Positions 43,820-52,897 of a stretch of DNA of 64,000 bases are shown one piece after another (position 1 is the stretch's first letter; every line of letters begins with the position of its first letter). Made by a program: the position numbers and the translations under genes. Location of the stretch: contig JNKJ01000021.1 in assembly GCA_000702025.1 (NCBI GenBank), positions 1-64,000 on the forward strand. The letters run 5' to 3'. The DNA comes from Blautia schinkii DSM 10518 (GTDB lineage Bacteria; Bacillota; Clostridia; Lachnospirales; Lachnospiraceae). Under the pieces are notes generated by a model. The model saw nothing but the letters and a program-made list of their open reading frames with translations, had not been told where the DNA came from and ran no database searches.

Positions 43820-43906
43820 CTAGTGACATATCAAATAAATGAATGTCAGCAACGCCAAAATAAACATTCCAAAAGCCATGAGGTCTTTAAAATCGAAATG
43901 TTTCAT
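43820..43906 (-). CDS. holin-like small membrane toxin (type I)
   Basis: Peptide of 28 residues, MKHFDFKDLMAFGMFILALL followed by TFIYLICH: a short polar head and one membrane helix, the pattern of the putative holin-like toxins of Firmicutes type I systems. The start is fixed by GGAGGTGATGTCT just before the ATG at 43906. Overproduction of relatives damages the membrane. Convergent with a small plus-strand RNA. Confidence 0.75.
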   Translation of the reverse strand: MKHFDFKDLMAFGMFILALLTFIYLICH

Positions 43907-44379
43907 AGACATCACCTCCATCCTATGTAGAATGAAGGTCAACACCACCCTGTAACACGATTGTTCCTTAAAATAAATATAACATAATTTACCAGGACGG
44001 TCAAGAAAATAGAATAATATTATTAACAACATTGTTGAAATAATAAATTAATATGATATAATAAAGTATGTCGGGATAAAACCTGTGGATTGAAATAACA
44101 ATGTTGTTAATAAAGAAGAGCTTGCTGTTTAACAAACATCAGCTAACTCTTCTTTGTTTTTGTCAGCAATCCGTTCCAGTCGGCGTGAGTTCTTTTGTAA
44201 ACTTACCTAACTTGTGGTATAAACTACAAAAAACGGCATAATTAATTGGATTTATGATAAGTGTATGCCCTTGTAAAATATAGATTTATAGTAAGTTGAA
44301 ACTACACATTATGCTATTGAAAACAGCAGAGAAATTATCTATACTGAAAGTGAGAATAACACTTGAATGAGATGAGCAT
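43907..44379. other. gap with a 17-bp inverted repeat pair and a hairpin
   Basis: TTATTAACAACATTGTT at 44020-44036 is perfectly repeated in inverse at 44097-44113, with 60 bases between. AAAGAAGAG...CTCTTCTTT (44112-44157) forms a terminator-like hairpin followed by GTTTTTG. 44161-44230 (CAATCCGTTCCAGTCGGCGTGAG...TTGTAAACTTACCTAA) resembles 45045-45110 (CAACCCGTTTCACGGTCTGCGTG...). No gene seen. Confidence 0.6.
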
Positions 44380-44800
44380 ATGCGGAAATTGAAAATATAT
44401 TTAGATATGTCGGTTTTAGTTATCTGTAGCAGGAAGATACTCCGGAACGCATGAAGGATACGCTTAAATTGTGGAAACGGTTTGTATCTAAAGATTTTGA
44501 GATATTTCTGTCACAAGTGACCTTAAATGAAGTTGAACAATGTCCGGAACCAAAAAATTACATTGTATGATTATTTGAGCAGAGTTGAGTATACTACATT
44601 AATGATAACCGAAGAGCTTTGATGACTGTCAGCATATTGCCGCTGCAGTGGTCTGTAATTGTGATTGTATTATTTCGTGGAATTCTAAGCATATTGTAAA
44701 TATAAAGACAATCCGTGGGGTGAGAGTAATCACAAATTTAGAAGGCTATAAAGACATTGATATTATTAGTCCGTCTGTATTGTTGGAAAGCGAGGAATGA
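44380..44800 (+). pseudogene. decayed PIN-domain toxin
   Basis: Starts MRKLKIYLDMSVL (usual form KIYLDTSVI) at 44380, then falls into several frames: KDTLKLWKRFVSKDFEIFLS, VTLNEVEQCPEPKNYIV, QHIAAAVVCNCDCIISWNSK and HIVNIKTIRGVRVITNLEGY, ending LLESEE at the stop at 44798. The order matches a PIN-type toxin with its acidic positions, but stops and shifts interrupt it. The small protein downstream would have been its partner. Confidence 0.8.
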
Positions 44801-44802
44801 GA

Positions 44803-44976
44803 ATGAGCGGAATGGTAATTAGTACCAATTTTACCATTGACGATATTCACAAAATCCGTGAAGAGAACTATGAACATACTAAAAATATGTCGATGGAAGA
44901 AAAAGTGGCATATTACAATGGACTAGGAAAGAAAGCAGAAGAAGAAGAAATTAAAAAGCGAAGAAAGTTAGTTTAA
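44803..44976 (+). CDS. small partner protein (antitoxin-like) of the decayed PIN gene
   Basis: Intact 57-residue protein beginning MSGMVISTNFTIDDIHKIRE and ending in a basic tail (KKRRKLV), two bases after the toxin remnant's stop. Acidic and helical in the middle. The place directly behind a PIN gene suggests an antitoxin; no DNA-binding motif is recognised. The following 44977-45278 has no gene. Confidence 0.6.
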   Translation: MSGMVISTNFTIDDIHKIREENYEHTKNMSMEEKVAYYNGLGKKAEEEEIKKRRKLV

Positions 44977-45278
44977 GTAAAAGATTATGAAAGCATCTGT
45001 AGGAGAAATTTTGCAGATGCTTTTGTAATCTCTATCGTATTTTGCCAGCAACCCGTTTCACGGTCTGCGTGTAGTTCCTTGTAAATTGACCTAAATATAT
45101 CACAAATATTACGGTGCTGGTGCAGGTCATTTTCTCATTGTGTACCTTGTTATTTCCCTGTTTTCATGATACTCTAAAATACAGGTAAGAGTACAAATTT
45201 TCAACTTATTAGGTAAGGTTCAAATACGGCCGAAGATAATTTTATGAGCCTTAAGTCTTAAGGCAGGATGGTGGTCAT

Positions 45279-46985
45279 ATGGCAAGGACAGTAGGGATTG
45301 GCCTGCAGGATTTTGAAAAAATAAGAGCGCAGAAGCTTTTTTATGTTGATAAAACCATGTTCATCAAAGAGTGGTGGGAATCCATGGATGATGTTACCTT
45401 GATCACCCGCCCCAGGAGGTTTGGGAAAACATTGGCTATGAGTATGGTTGAGAAATTTTTCTCTGTGGATTACGCGGACAGGGGCGATTTATTTGAGGGC
45501 CTGGCTCTGTGGGAATACGAGGAATACCGGCAGATGCAAGGCAAATGGCCGGTTATTTTCCTAAGCTTCGCAAATGTGAAGGAGACTTCGTATCTGCAGA
45601 CAAAGCGCAAGCTCTGTCAGGTGATAGAGGAGGCATATAATAAATGCGACTTCCTGCTTGATGGAGATTTGCTTAATGAAAAGGAAAAAGCATATTTCCG
45701 TACAGTAAAGGCGGATATGGAGGAATATATCGCGACCTCGGCCATCCGGGCATTATCAGATTTTTTGTCCAGATATTATGGGAAAAAAGTGCTTCTTCTT
45801 TTGGACGAGTATGATACGCCCATGCAAGAGGCGTATGCATATGGCTATTGGGAAGAAATTTCAGGCTTTACCAGGAGTCTGTTCAATTCTGCGTTTAAAA
45901 CGAATCCGTATCTGGAGAGGGCCTTGATGACAGGTATCACAAGGGTCAGTAGGGAGTCGGTATTTTCCGATTTGAATAATCTGGTGGTGATAACAACATC
46001 GACGGATTCTTACACAGACAGTTTTGGCTTCACTCAGGAAGAGGTAGATGAGGCTCTCGAGGAATACGGCTTTCTTGCACAGAAGGATTTAGTGCGGCAA
46101 TGGTATGACGGATTTACCTTCGGGAGCAGGAAAAATATATATAATCCCTGGTCCATTCTTAACTATCTGAAAACAGGGAAATTTTCTGCCTACTGGGCGA
46201 ATACCAGCAGCAACAGTCTTGTTGGGAAAGTCATTCAGAAAGGCAGTGCAGATATCAAGAGTACAATGGAGCTGCTTTTAAGCGGGCAAAGCTTTCATAC
46301 GCAGATTGATGAGCAGATTGTATTTAACCAGTTGGACCAAAGAGAGAATGCCATTTGGAGCCTGCTGCTGGCCAGCGGGTATTTAAAGGTTGAGAACCAT
46401 ACCGTAGATGAAATGAGCGGAAAGGAAGAGTACGAGCTTTCACTCACGAACAAAGAAGTATACATTATGTTCCAGCGTATGATACAGGAGTGGTTTGCCC
46501 AATGTATGCCTTTTTATAATGATTTTATCAGGGCACTTCTCAATGGTGACGTCAAGGCTATGAATGCCTACATGAATAAGGTCGCTCTTGCCACATTCAG
46601 CTATTTTGATACAGGCAAAGGTCCGTCAGACCAGACAGAACCGGAGCGTTTTTATCATGGGTTTGTTTTGGGGCTTATTGTAGATTTATCTGACAGGTAT
46701 ATCATAACATCGAACCGTGAAAGCGGGTTTGGCAGATATGACGTAATGTTGGAGCCTAAGGTGGAACAGGCAAATGCAGTTATCCCACAGTCGGATGCTA
46801 TGATTCTGGAATTTAAGGTGCAGGAGCCGGACGAGGAAAAGGAATTATCCGATACGGTCGCGGCGGCGCTGCGCCAGATAGAGAAAAAGGCATATGCATC
46901 CGCGCTGGAGGCTAAGGGAATCCCTCAAAGCAGAATCCGGAAGTATGGATTTGCTTTTCAGGGGAAGAAAATATTGATTGGGTAA
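45279..46985 (+). CDS. AAA-ATPase-like/PD-(D/E)XK nuclease-like protein
   Basis: Intact member, 568 residues, of the family decayed at 2766-3654. The N-terminal ATPase-like domain has LFYVDKTMFIKEW, LITRPRRFGKTLAMSM (P-loop variant) near residue 45 and LLLLDEYDTPMQEAY near 175. TGITRVSRESVFSDLNNL and WYDGFTFGSRKNIYNPWSI are characteristic. The C-terminal nuclease-like domain has FYHGFVLGLIVDL, SNRESGFGRYDVML and MILEFKVQEPD with the acidic residues and Lys. Common in multicopy in gut anaerobes; biological role unknown, often supposed to be mobile or defensive. Confidence 0.88.
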   Translation: MARTVGIGLQDFEKIRAQKLFYVDKTMFIKEWWESMDDVTLITRPRRFGKTLAMSMVEKFFSVDYADRGDLFEGLALWEYEEYRQMQGKWPVIFLSFANVKETSYLQTKRKLCQVIEEAYNKCDFLLDGDLLNEKEKAYFRTVKADMEEYIATSAIRALSDFLSRYYGKKVLLLLDEYDTPMQEAYAYGYWEEISGFTRSLFNSAFKTNPYLERALMTGITRVSRESVFSDLNNLVVITTSTDSYTDSFGFTQEEVDEALEEYGFLAQKDLVRQWYDGFTFGSRKNIYNPWSILNYLKTGKFSAYWANTSSNSLVGKVIQKGSADIKSTMELLLSGQSFHTQIDEQIVFNQLDQRENAIWSLLLASGYLKVENHTVDEMSGKEEYELSLTNKEVYIMFQRMIQEWFAQCMPFYNDFIRALLNGDVKAMNAYMNKVALATFSYFDTGKGPSDQTEPERFYHGFVLGLIVDLSDRYIITSNRESGFGRYDVMLEPKVEQANAVIPQSDAMILEFKVQEPDEEKELSDTVAAALRQIEKKAYASALEAKGIPQSRIRKYGFAFQGKKILIG

Positions 46986-47030
46986 AGCTATAAGCAGTGG
47001 CGGGTGGACAGGAAAGGATAGAATACAATC

Positions 47031-48677
47031 ATGGATTTATACAATATTTTACTGGTAGATGATGAGGCGGATGTATTGCAGGCCATGAAGAGAAAGATTG
47101 ACTGGGAGGCCATGGGCTTCTGCCTGGCGGGGACGGCGGAGAACGGGCAGGAGGCCCTGGAGATGGCGGAGCAGCTCCACATCGATGTGGTGATGACAGA
47201 CATTAAGATGCCCTACATGGATGGCCTCACACTCTGCAGAAAGTTAAAAGAGAGCTACCGGAATATGAAGGTGGTCATTTATTCCGGGTTTGACGATTTT
47301 GAGTTTGCCAGGGAAGCAGTGCATCTCGAGGCTGAAGAGTACCTGCTCAAGCCCATCAGTGCCAAGGATATGGAAAATGTATTTCGGAAAATCAAGGATA
47401 AGCTTGACCAGGAGTTCAGCGAGCACCGCAACTTAAGCAAGCTTTCCGAGTATTATCAAAAGAGCCTTCCTGCCATGCAGGAGCAGCTTGTGATGGGTAT
47501 CCTCGAAGGCAAGATTACAGGTGACAGGGCGAAAAACATGCTGGAAACCTATGAAATGCACCTGGAATCCCCTTACTACGTGGCGGCAATGCTTTACGCT
47601 GACATTAACAGTAAGGACAGCCACGGCAAGACTCAGCAGTTACTCACACTCTCTCTAAAAGAGATGGCCCAGGATTATCTGAAGGAGCGGATTGGCTTCT
47701 ACACTACGGTTTATCTTGATGAAGTTTTGCTGGTGTTCATGCTGGAGAAAAAGGATGAGATGGACAAGGTGCTGTACCATCTCGACCAGATTTGTAAGAT
47801 GGGAACCCGTGTACTTAAGGTTCCGGTGACGGCATCTGTGGGACAGCTTTGTGACCAGATGGATCATCTCACCTCCTCGTACCAGGAGGCGCAGAATGCA
47901 ATGGAATACCGAACCATTATGGGCGGCAGTCAGGTACTTTACATCCATGATATTGAGCCAAGCCCCCAGGATTCCGTTTCCCTGATGGAATATGATTTCC
48001 AGAATCTTATGCGTGCGGTGAAGCTGGGCGACAGGGATGAAACGAATGCGGCCATCACACAGTTTATGGAAAGCATCCGCAGTCTTTCGCTGACACCCAA
48101 CCAGTATCAGCTTTTGTGCATGGAGCTGCTGACGGAATTTATGAAAATAGGCCGTTCCTATAAGCTGCGTACCAAGCAGATTTTTGGCGACAACGACATT
48201 CCGTGGCAGGAGCTGTACAGATATATTTCCGTGGATGAGCTGGAACATTGGCTGCAGGAGATTTGTACCAATCTGCGCCATACCCTGCGCCATGAGCGGA
48301 CAGATTCTACCATGAAGCTCACAGAGCAGGCGAAAGCGTACATTGAGGAGCACTATAAGGAGAACGAGCTTTCTGCGGAAACGCTGTGCCGCCATCTGAA
48401 TGTAAGTGCGGCGTATTTTTCCACGATTTTCAAAAAAGAGGTGGGCTTGAGTTTTGTGGCGTATCTGACAAAAATCCGCCTGGAGCATGCGGTGGAGCTG
48501 CTTCGTACCACAGAGGATAAGACGTATGTGATCGCTGAAGCGGTGGGGTACACAGAGCCTAATTATTTTAGCTACGTGTTTAAGAAGCAGTATGGCATCT
48601 CGCCTTCTAAGTACAGAGCCAACCTTCAGGAGCAGGGGAAATCTATGCCTCGTGAAGCGGTAACTATGAAGGTCTAG
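47031..48677 (+). CDS. response regulator, AraC-type (YesN family)
   Basis: DNA-binding response regulator of 548 residues. Receiver: LVDDEAD at 8-14, phosphoacceptor Asp57 in VVMTDIKMP, Ser in VIYSGFDDF and Lys in EYLLKPIS. The middle is a long linker region, and the AraC-type DNA-binding domain lies at about 430-530 (LSAETLCRHLNVSAAYFSTI, TYVIAEAVGYTEPNYFSYVF). First gene of a four-gene set with a histidine kinase and two sugar-binding proteins, so it probably controls a sugar transport operon, perhaps mgl. Confidence 0.92.
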   Translation: MDLYNILLVDDEADVLQAMKRKIDWEAMGFCLAGTAENGQEALEMAEQLHIDVVMTDIKMPYMDGLTLCRKLKESYRNMKVVIYSGFDDFEFAREAVHLEAEEYLLKPISAKDMENVFRKIKDKLDQEFSEHRNLSKLSEYYQKSLPAMQEQLVMGILEGKITGDRAKNMLETYEMHLESPYYVAAMLYADINSKDSHGKTQQLLTLSLKEMAQDYLKERIGFYTTVYLDEVLLVFMLEKKDEMDKVLYHLDQICKMGTRVLKVPVTASVGQLCDQMDHLTSSYQEAQNAMEYRTIMGGSQVLYIHDIEPSPQDSVSLMEYDFQNLMRAVKLGDRDETNAAITQFMESIRSLSLTPNQYQLLCMELLTEFMKIGRSYKLRTKQIFGDNDIPWQELYRYISVDELEHWLQEICTNLRHTLRHERTDSTMKLTEQAKAYIEEHYKENELSAETLCRHLNVSAAYFSTIFKKEVGLSFVAYLTKIRLEHAVELLRTTEDKTYVIAEAVGYTEPNYFSYVFKKQYGISPSKYRANLQEQGKSMPREAVTMKV

Positions 48678-48701
48678 AATAGATAAAAGAGAGTTTGGAA
48701 T

Positions 48702-50501
48702 ATGAAGTATATCAAAAAGAAATGGCATGCATTCTTATCCTCTGTGAGCAACAGGGGAATGCAGTTCATGATCTCCGTGTCCTTTACCTTGGTTGCGCTG
48801 GTTGGAATGGGGTTTATCGGCGTCTTTCTTTTCCAAAGCTATGGGAAAGCCTCCGAGGAAATCGTCACCAACGACAGTAAGCAGCTGCTTAACCAAGTGG
48901 AGATTAATCTAAATACTTATCTGCGGAATATGATGCGTATTTCCGATGCCATGTACTATAATGTGATTAAAAATATTGACCTGGACGAGAGTAGTATGAC
49001 CCAGGAGATGAACCTGCTCTATGAAGTTTATAAGGACAGTCTTGTAAGTCTGGCCTGTTTTACGGAGGAGGGGGAGCTCATCGGGGCGGCACCGGTGGGA
49101 TCTATGAAAAAGGACACGGACATTACTGCCCAGACCTGGTTTACCAGTGCGGTTGATAAGATGGAGAATCTGCATTTTTCCGAGCTTCACGTGCAGAACA
49201 TCTTTGAGAATAGCAGCAATCGCTATTATTGGGTTATCTCGTTGAGCCGCGGGGTGGAGCTTACCAGCAGCGGCAAAATGTCCGGGGGTATCTTTCTTGT
49301 AGATATGGATTTCAGTGGTATCCGCCAGCTTTTTACAAAGGTGAACAGTCAAGAGCTTGGATATGTTTATCTCATCAACAGTGACGGCGGGATTATTTAT
49401 CATCCAAGACAGAACCTGATTTTTTCCAATATGCTTAAAGAAAATAACATTGTGGCGAGCCAGTATGACGACGGCGCTTATAAGGAGCGCTTCCAGGGCG
49501 AGGACCGTATGGTGGTGGTAAAGACGGTCGGATATACGGGATGGAAGATTGTAAGTGTGACCCCGATGGAAAACTTTTTCCAGAACTTTAACCGGACGCA
49601 GATTATGGCGGTTATTATCATCATACTTTCCATTTTGCTCATGATGTTTGCCAATCAGTTTGTGGCGGTGCGGATTGTCCAGCCTTTAAAGCGCCTGGAG
49701 GATTCCCTCAAGGGTATCGGCGTGGACCAGGAGCCGCAGATTTATATCGGAGGCTCACCGGAAATCCAGCATCTGGGGGAAACGATACGCTCTATGGTGG
49801 AACAGCTTCGGGAGCTCACAGACGATATTGTGCGGGAGCAGGAAGAGAAGCGGAAAAGTGAGCTTGATGCCCTGCAGTCCCAAATAAATCCGCATTTTCT
49901 CTACAATACGCTGGACTCGATCATGTGGATGGTGGAATCGGAAAAATATGAGGATGCGATTTCCATGGTTCAGGCGCTGGGAAGTCTTTTCCGTATCAGT
50001 CTTTCTAAAGGAAAGAATATTATTTCTGTGGGCGAGGAGCTGCACCATGCCCGGAACTATCTGGACATCCAAAAGTTCCGTTATAAAAATAAGTTTACTT
50101 CCTATTTTGAGATTGAGGAAGGGATTGAGAAGTATAAGACTATTAAGCTGATTATTCAGCCGCTCATCGAGAATGCCATTTATTATGGTATGGAATATAT
50201 GGACGGTGAAGGGGAAATTCACATACGTGCATATACCCGTGAGGAGAATTTATTTATTGAGGTTGAGGACAATGGCCTGGGAATGCCGGAGGAGCAGGTA
50301 GCACAGCTTCTCACAGATGATACACATATCCGCAGCAAGGGTTCGGGAATCGGCATCCGCAATGTACACCAGCGCATCCAGCTCTATTTTGGCACGGATT
50401 ATGGACTTGAGATTTTCAGCGAGCCGGACGAGGGTACAATGGTGAGGATCCATCTGCCAAAAACGGAGGAAGTGTCCGCAGAGCATAAGGAGGGAGCATA
50501 A
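48702..50501 (+). CDS. sensor histidine kinase (YesM family)
   Basis: Membrane sensor of 599 residues. TM1 at about 21-45, an extracellular dCache-like domain to about 297 (ELIGAAPVGSMKKDTDITAQ, YVYLINSDGGIIYHP), TM2 at about 301-320, HAMP, the phosphorylated His at 398 in QSQINPHFLYNTLDSI and a C-terminal ATPase with IIQPLIENAIYYGM, EDNGLGM and GIGIRNVHQRI. Shares one base with the next gene (TAATG). The two binding proteins downstream could present ligand to its extracellular domain. Confidence 0.92.
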   Translation: MKYIKKKWHAFLSSVSNRGMQFMISVSFTLVALVGMGFIGVFLFQSYGKASEEIVTNDSKQLLNQVEINLNTYLRNMMRISDAMYYNVIKNIDLDESSMTQEMNLLYEVYKDSLVSLACFTEEGELIGAAPVGSMKKDTDITAQTWFTSAVDKMENLHFSELHVQNIFENSSNRYYWVISLSRGVELTSSGKMSGGIFLVDMDFSGIRQLFTKVNSQELGYVYLINSDGGIIYHPRQNLIFSNMLKENNIVASQYDDGAYKERFQGEDRMVVVKTVGYTGWKIVSVTPMENFFQNFNRTQIMAVIIIILSILLMMFANQFVAVRIVQPLKRLEDSLKGIGVDQEPQIYIGGSPEIQHLGETIRSMVEQLRELTDDIVREQEEKRKSELDALQSQINPHFLYNTLDSIMWMVESEKYEDAISMVQALGSLFRISLSKGKNIISVGEELHHARNYLDIQKFRYKNKFTSYFEIEEGIEKYKTIKLIIQPLIENAIYYGMEYMDGEGEIHIRAYTREENLFIEVEDNGLGMPEEQVAQLLTDDTHIRSKGSGIGIRNVHQRIQLYFGTDYGLEIFSEPDEGTMVRIHLPKTEEVSAEHKEGA

Positions 50502-51601
50502 TGGTACGGCAGATACGTTGGAAAATATGGGCAGTTATCTGCGCTGCCGTCCTTGTGTTGATTGCAGCTTATTATTACGGTGTGGTCCGAGAGGGTTCGG
50601 GAAGGAACCCGGCAGTTTATTCGGTAATCCTTTATCAGAATACGGACAACGAATGGGCTACTTTGGTTCAAGGCATCCAGCAGGCGGAAGAGGATTTTAA
50701 GGTTAAAGTCAATTACATTTACATGAGTGACAAGGATACGGTGCAGGACCAGGCACAGAGAGTTCAGAAGGAGGCAGACGCGGGAGTTTCCGGTATTCTG
50801 CTGGCTGCGGTAAACAGTGAGGCGCTGAAGTGGGAACTTTCAGAAATGCATATCCAGATTCCTGTGATCACAGTGGAATCCGGGATGGACGGATATGTGA
50901 ATATTTCTGCGGATAACTACAAGATGGGACAGGAGCTGGGGTATAAAATCCTTGAGGATATCGATGCATCTGAAAAAGAAGCAGGGCAGCCAGGCCCGAG
51001 TGACGCAGAGCCGGAACAGTCAGGATTTGTTAACATAGAATCAGGACAATTAAAACCAGGTGACGAAGAATTACAACGGCCGAAAGCGAATCATTACGTA
51101 GTGACAGTGATTAAAGAATATATACAGAGGGACAGTGTCTCAGAGCGCTATAAAGGGCTGACGGACGTGCTGTTGTCCTCGGACAAAAATATCCGTATCC
51201 AGGACCGTTCCCGCCAGGAAGGTGATTTCAGTCTGCGCCTTTTTATTGGGACGATTTTCAGCGATTGCGGGGAATATATAGTGGCGCTTGATAAATTCAG
51301 CACGGAGGAGGCAGCCGCAGCCTGGGATTCTAAGCGCGCAGCCTACGAACCGTATGGAATGAAATTTAAGATTTACGGAATCGGCAATACCGCGCAGACA
51401 GTGAATGACCTGGATAATGAGAGGCTGCGCGCCCTGGTATATCAGAATGAATTTAATATGGGTTATGAGGGAATCCAGGCGCTTGTGGAAAAAGAAAAAA
51501 AGGGTTACGTGAACGAGCAGTTTGATATTAGATACAAGCTGGTCACTAAGGATACTTTATATGAATCAGAAAATGAACGGCTTCTGTTCCCAAGTATTTA
51601 G
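50501..51601 (+). CDS. membrane-anchored sugar-binding protein
   Basis: Type I periplasmic-binding fold, 366 residues. Instead of a cleavable signal it has an N-terminal membrane anchor (IWAVICAAVLVLIAAYYYG, 9-27) with no lipobox. The fold is seen in AVYSVILYQNTDNEWATLVQ, VSGILLAAVNSEALKWEL, VDGYVNISADNYKMGQELGY-like text near residue 130, and TVNDLDNERLRALVYQNEFN. A Gln/Pro/Glu-rich insert lies near residues 160-200. Its start overlaps the kinase stop. Likely a sensory accessory rather than a transporter subunit. Confidence 0.8.
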   Translation: MVRQIRWKIWAVICAAVLVLIAAYYYGVVREGSGRNPAVYSVILYQNTDNEWATLVQGIQQAEEDFKVKVNYIYMSDKDTVQDQAQRVQKEADAGVSGILLAAVNSEALKWELSEMHIQIPVITVESGMDGYVNISADNYKMGQELGYKILEDIDASEKEAGQPGPSDAEPEQSGFVNIESGQLKPGDEELQRPKANHYVVTVIKEYIQRDSVSERYKGLTDVLLSSDKNIRIQDRSRQEGDFSLRLFIGTIFSDCGEYIVALDKFSTEEAAAAWDSKRAAYEPYGMKFKIYGIGNTAQTVNDLDNERLRALVYQNEFNMGYEGIQALVEKEKKGYVNEQFDIRYKLVTKDTLYESENERLLFPSI

Positions 51602-51614
51602 GCAGGTGAGAGAG

Positions 51615-52688
51615 ATGAGAGAGTTTTGTAAAAAAATTCAGGGATTAATTGCAGTTGGAACAGTGGGTGTGCTTCTGCTTTCCGGCTGCGGGGCAGACGG
51701 AGGGTTTCGTGAGGAAAAACCGGAGAGTTTGAAAATCGGCATTAGTGTGTACGACCAGTATGATACTTTTGTCTCGGAACTTGTTTCTTATGTGCAGTCT
51801 TATGCGAAAGAGAAGGAAAAGGAATGGGGAGTGTCTATCGTATTGGAAATACAGAATGCCAATGGCAGCCAGATGCTGCAGAATGACCAGATGGACAAGT
51901 TCATCGACGACGGATTTGACATTGCGTGTATCAATTTGGTGGACCGTACTGACGCTTCCTCAATTGTGGAGAAGGCAAAAAGCAGCGATGTTCCGGTCAT
52001 CTTTTTTAACCGTGAGCTGGTGAAGGAGGACCTGGAACGCTGGGATAAGCTCTACTATGTAGGTGCGGATGCTTTCCAGTCAGGAGAGCTTCAAGGAGAA
52101 ATCCTGGTGGAGGAGTGCAAAAAGAACTTTTCCAAGATTGACAAAAACGGCGATGGTGTACTCCAATATGTAATGCTGGAGGGTGAGGCAGGGCACAATG
52201 ATTCCATGGTGCGGAGCATGTCAGTGATCAATGAGATAACAGAGCGCGGATACCTTGTGAAAAAGCTTTCGGATGAGATCGCTAATTGGAACAGGGACCA
52301 GGCAGCCAATAAAATGAAGCAGTTCATGGACGAATACGGGGATGAAATCGAAGTGGTCCTTGCAAACAATGACGACATGGCTCTTGGCGCAATCGATACA
52401 TTGAAGGCAGCGGGAATGGAACCGAAATCAGAAGAATGGCCAGCCGTGCTTGGAATCGACGGGACCTCGGTGGGGTTGGAGGCAGTTGAAGCGGAGGAAA
52501 TGTTGGGCACAGTGCTTAACGATGCGAAAGGCCAGGCGCATGGAATGCTGGAGCTTGCCTATTCTCTGGTAATGGGAACGAAGCTTTCCGATGAGTTCGA
52601 GCTTTTGGACGGAAAGTATATCCGCCTCCCCTATAAAATCATTACAAAGGATAATCTTGGCGAAATCCAGATGGAGCTGATGAATTAA
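51615..52688 (+). CDS. galactose-binding-protein-like lipoprotein
   Basis: MglB-like binding protein, 357 residues, with a lipoprotein signal ending in LLSGC near residue 23. The mature domain starts LKIGISVYDQYDTFVSELVS, like MglB at 7223, and keeps the calcium loop KIDKNGDGVLQYV and VVLANNDDMALGAIDTL. No transporter ATPase or permease follows, so it is either a second ligand receptor for mglAC or, more likely given the operon, a sensor partner for the histidine kinase. The start at 51615 follows GGTGAGAGAG; a frame opening at 51522 inside the previous gene is rejected. Confidence 0.88.
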   Translation: MREFCKKIQGLIAVGTVGVLLLSGCGADGGFREEKPESLKIGISVYDQYDTFVSELVSYVQSYAKEKEKEWGVSIVLEIQNANGSQMLQNDQMDKFIDDGFDIACINLVDRTDASSIVEKAKSSDVPVIFFNRELVKEDLERWDKLYYVGADAFQSGELQGEILVEECKKNFSKIDKNGDGVLQYVMLEGEAGHNDSMVRSMSVINEITERGYLVKKLSDEIANWNRDQAANKMKQFMDEYGDEIEVVLANNDDMALGAIDTLKAAGMEPKSEEWPAVLGIDGTSVGLEAVEAEEMLGTVLNDAKGQAHGMLELAYSLVMGTKLSDEFELLDGKYIRLPYKIITKDNLGEIQMELMN

Positions 52689-52781
52689 GCCCGCAAATGC
52701 CCAGCTTCACTGTAACAAGGTCGGATAAGATAAACAGAAGCAAAGAGCCAATAACGAAAATATAATAAAACCCCGAAATGT

Positions 52782-52835
52782 TTCACCAACATTTAACATA
52801 AGAAGTAAGCGCATTTCATAATGCACTGATATAAT
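52782..52835 (+). promoter_or_regulatory. Pho-box-like repeats and promoter of alkaline phosphatase
   Basis: Four hexamers at an exact 11-bp period: TTCACC (52782), TTAACA (52793), AGTAAG (52804) and TTCATA (52815), resembling the TT(A/C)ACA boxes bound by PhoP/PhoB. A consensus -10 TATAAT (52830-52835) follows nine bases after the last box, with no separate -35, as in activator-dependent pho promoters. Confidence 0.65.
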
Positions 52836-52897
52836 ATGCTTGTCAAAACGAAATTCCTGTTATCAAACCGAGAACACAGAAAAAAGGAGAAAACGTT

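Noticed and set aside
47655-48728. 357-codon frame opposite the response regulator
   Set aside because: The plus-strand gene shows receiver and AraC motifs; the other frame has no recognisable content.
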